Shown here: one piece after another, positions 5,150 to 5,786 of the stretch
How the letters are laid out: the number at the start of each line of letters is the position of its first letter
How positions within the stretch are numbered: position 1 is the first letter of the stretch
Assembly (NCBI GenBank): GCA_021785115.1
Contig: JAJYGO010000177.1
Location: 1 to 5,786 of the forward strand
From: Chloroflexota bacterium
GTDB taxonomy: Bacteria > Chloroflexota > Limnocylindria > Limnocylindrales > CSP1-4
DNA: 5,786 bases
Direction of reading: 5' to 3'
Made by a program: the position numbers and the translations under genes
The notes under the pieces: model-generated
Told to the model about the DNA's origin: nothing
What the model saw: only the letters and a program-made list of their open reading frames with translations
Databases searched by the model: none

Positions 5150-5372
5150 GCCGACGAGCGCCTCGTGGAGGGCCTCGTACCGCGACACCGTGAGGCGTCG
5201 GTCGTGCTGTCTCGTGATCGCGCGGCTCTGCCGTCCGAGGTCCCGAAGGCGCTCGGGCGCCGCGGCGAGTGCGTCGAGCTGAGCGGCCAGGTCGGCGGGG
5301 TCGCCGGGCCGGAACAGGCGCCCGTTCCGGCCGGGCCGATCAGGAGCCACGGCATGCCGGGAGGCCCGTCCG
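5150..5372 (-). pseudogene. glycosyltransferase (GT-B, group 1 / GT4-like) C-terminal remnant
   Basis: The sequence NGRLFRPGDPADLAAQLDAL, then APERLRDLGRQSRAITRQHD and SRYEALHEALVG, matches the last 60 or so residues of GT4-type glycosyltransferases, where a conserved NG-L-PPGD stretch and a final helix near the donor site are typical. Upstream, GMP in another frame and VAPDRPG in this one look like the preceding (E-x-x-A-x-G-x-P-V-V-A) region with a one-base shift. A short deletion seems to have removed the usual residues before NGRLF. The rest of the enzyme is missing; the sequence before it is the stop of the nucleoside phosphorylase. An open frame from GTG 5350 to 4994 (118 residues) joins this tail to the VKOR remnant. 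I see no ribosome site for it. Confidence 0.7.
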
Positions 5373-5384
5373 GACCGCGGGTCG

Positions 5385-5786
5385 TCAGTCGACCTGCATC
5401 GCCAGCACGGCCTCGACTGCCAGCCGGAACAGCAGCTCGCGTCCGGACGCGTGCCCGGCCCAGTCGCGGCCGTCCCACGCCTCGCCCGACAGGTCGTCAC
5501 CGGCGTACAGGAGCTGGCCGAAGCGCACACCCCGGAACGCGGCGACCGCGAAGCACGCCGCCGCCTCCATCTCGACGCACAGGCAGCCTTCCTCGACGCG
5601 TCGCGCCGCCCGCGCCCGCGTTTCGCGGTACAGGGCGTCGGTCGTCCAGGTCCTGCCCGTCACGTACGGCACGCCGTTCCGTTCGAGCGTCGCCACGATG
5701 GCCGTCACCGCGGCATCGTCGGGCGCCACCTCGCGGGAGGGCGGCAGGTAGTGGTAGCTCGTACCCTCGTCGCGGATCGCGCCGGT
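5385..5786 (-). CDS. nucleoside phosphorylase (PNP/UDP family), 5' end beyond window
   Basis: Cleaves the glycosidic bond of a nucleoside with phosphate in cytoplasmic nucleoside salvage. Only the last 133 residues are in the window; the frame is open to the right edge. Visible landmarks are AIRDEGTSYHYLPP (residues 3-16 of the fragment), VTGRTWTTDALYRET (42-56), CVEMEAAACFAVAAFRGV (70-87, with the ribose-contacting Met-Glu pair of the family) and LLYAGDDLSGEAWDGRDW (92-109). It ends QVD at TGA 5387-5385. The GTSYHY and YAGDDLSG phrases suggest the uridine-phosphorylase-like branch (COG2820 type). Substrate cannot be set from this half: the base-binding residues are not clearly diagnostic. 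The gene looks intact, unlike the remnants that follow it on the same strand. Confidence 0.92.
   Translation of the reverse strand, partial: TGAIRDEGTSYHYLPPSREVAPDDAAVTAIVATLERNGVPYVTGRTWTTDALYRETRARAARRVEEGCLCVEMEAAACFAVAAFRGVRFGQLLYAGDDLSGEAWDGRDWAGHASGRELLFRLAVEAVLAMQVD

Noticed and set aside
1..5786. CRISPR array, phage defence cassette, toxin-antitoxin pair or integrase attachment site
   Set aside because: No regularly spaced repeats, no Cas, restriction, toxin or integrase motifs, and no tRNA gene are visible in the window.

Overview
This is a GC-rich bacterial chromosomal window in which almost every gene lies on the minus strand. The composition, the Mycobacterium-like cis-prenyltransferase and the Ala/Ser-rich secreted protein suit a high-GC Actinomycetota or Chloroflexota-type organism. 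The window alone cannot settle the phylum. Part of the DNA is healthy (lacI-type regulator, IS630-family insertion sequence, cis-prenyltransferase, nucleoside phosphorylase). Part is decaying gene remnants.

Layout. (1) 1-941, minus: an almost complete LacI-family repressor that runs off the left edge. It has its own sigma70-type promoter (999-1028) and a perfect 14-bp LacI-type palindrome (1036-1049) just upstream of the -35, which suggests autoregulation. (2) 1050-1214: a short non-coding stretch with two more 12-bp palindromes. (3) 1215-1995, minus: a badly frameshifted AcuI/YhdH-type quinone oxidoreductase pseudogene lacking roughly its first 65 residues. (4) 1998-3102: a complete IS630-family element of 1105 bp with an intact DDE transposase, terminal inverted repeats and TA duplications inside CTAG sites. 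(5) 3102-4013, minus: an intact cis-prenyltransferase (UppS family) whose stop codon sits on the IS junction. (6) 4014-4490: no recognisable gene. (7) 4491-4874, plus: a small protein with a signal peptide, an Ala/Ser/Pro/Thr-rich stalk and a C-terminal membrane helix, followed by a strong hairpin at 4949-4976. (8) 4994-5372, minus: the C-terminal end of a glycosyltransferase joined in frame to the C-terminal end of a VKOR-like protein, both remnants. (9) 5385-5786, minus: the C-terminal part of a nucleoside phosphorylase that runs off the right edge.

How the parts relate. There is no coherent operon or pathway here. The regulator probably controls genes beyond the left edge as well as itself. 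The cis-prenyltransferase serves polyprenyl-phosphate carrier synthesis. The most informative structural point is that the two sides of the IS belong to different genes (end of uppS, middle of acuI). One insertion into one intact gene does not explain this, so a deletion or recombination between IS copies, or an assembly join through a repeated IS, is likely. I found no convincing novel multi-gene system; the interest lies in the IS junctions, the regulator's control region and the chimeric gene remnants.
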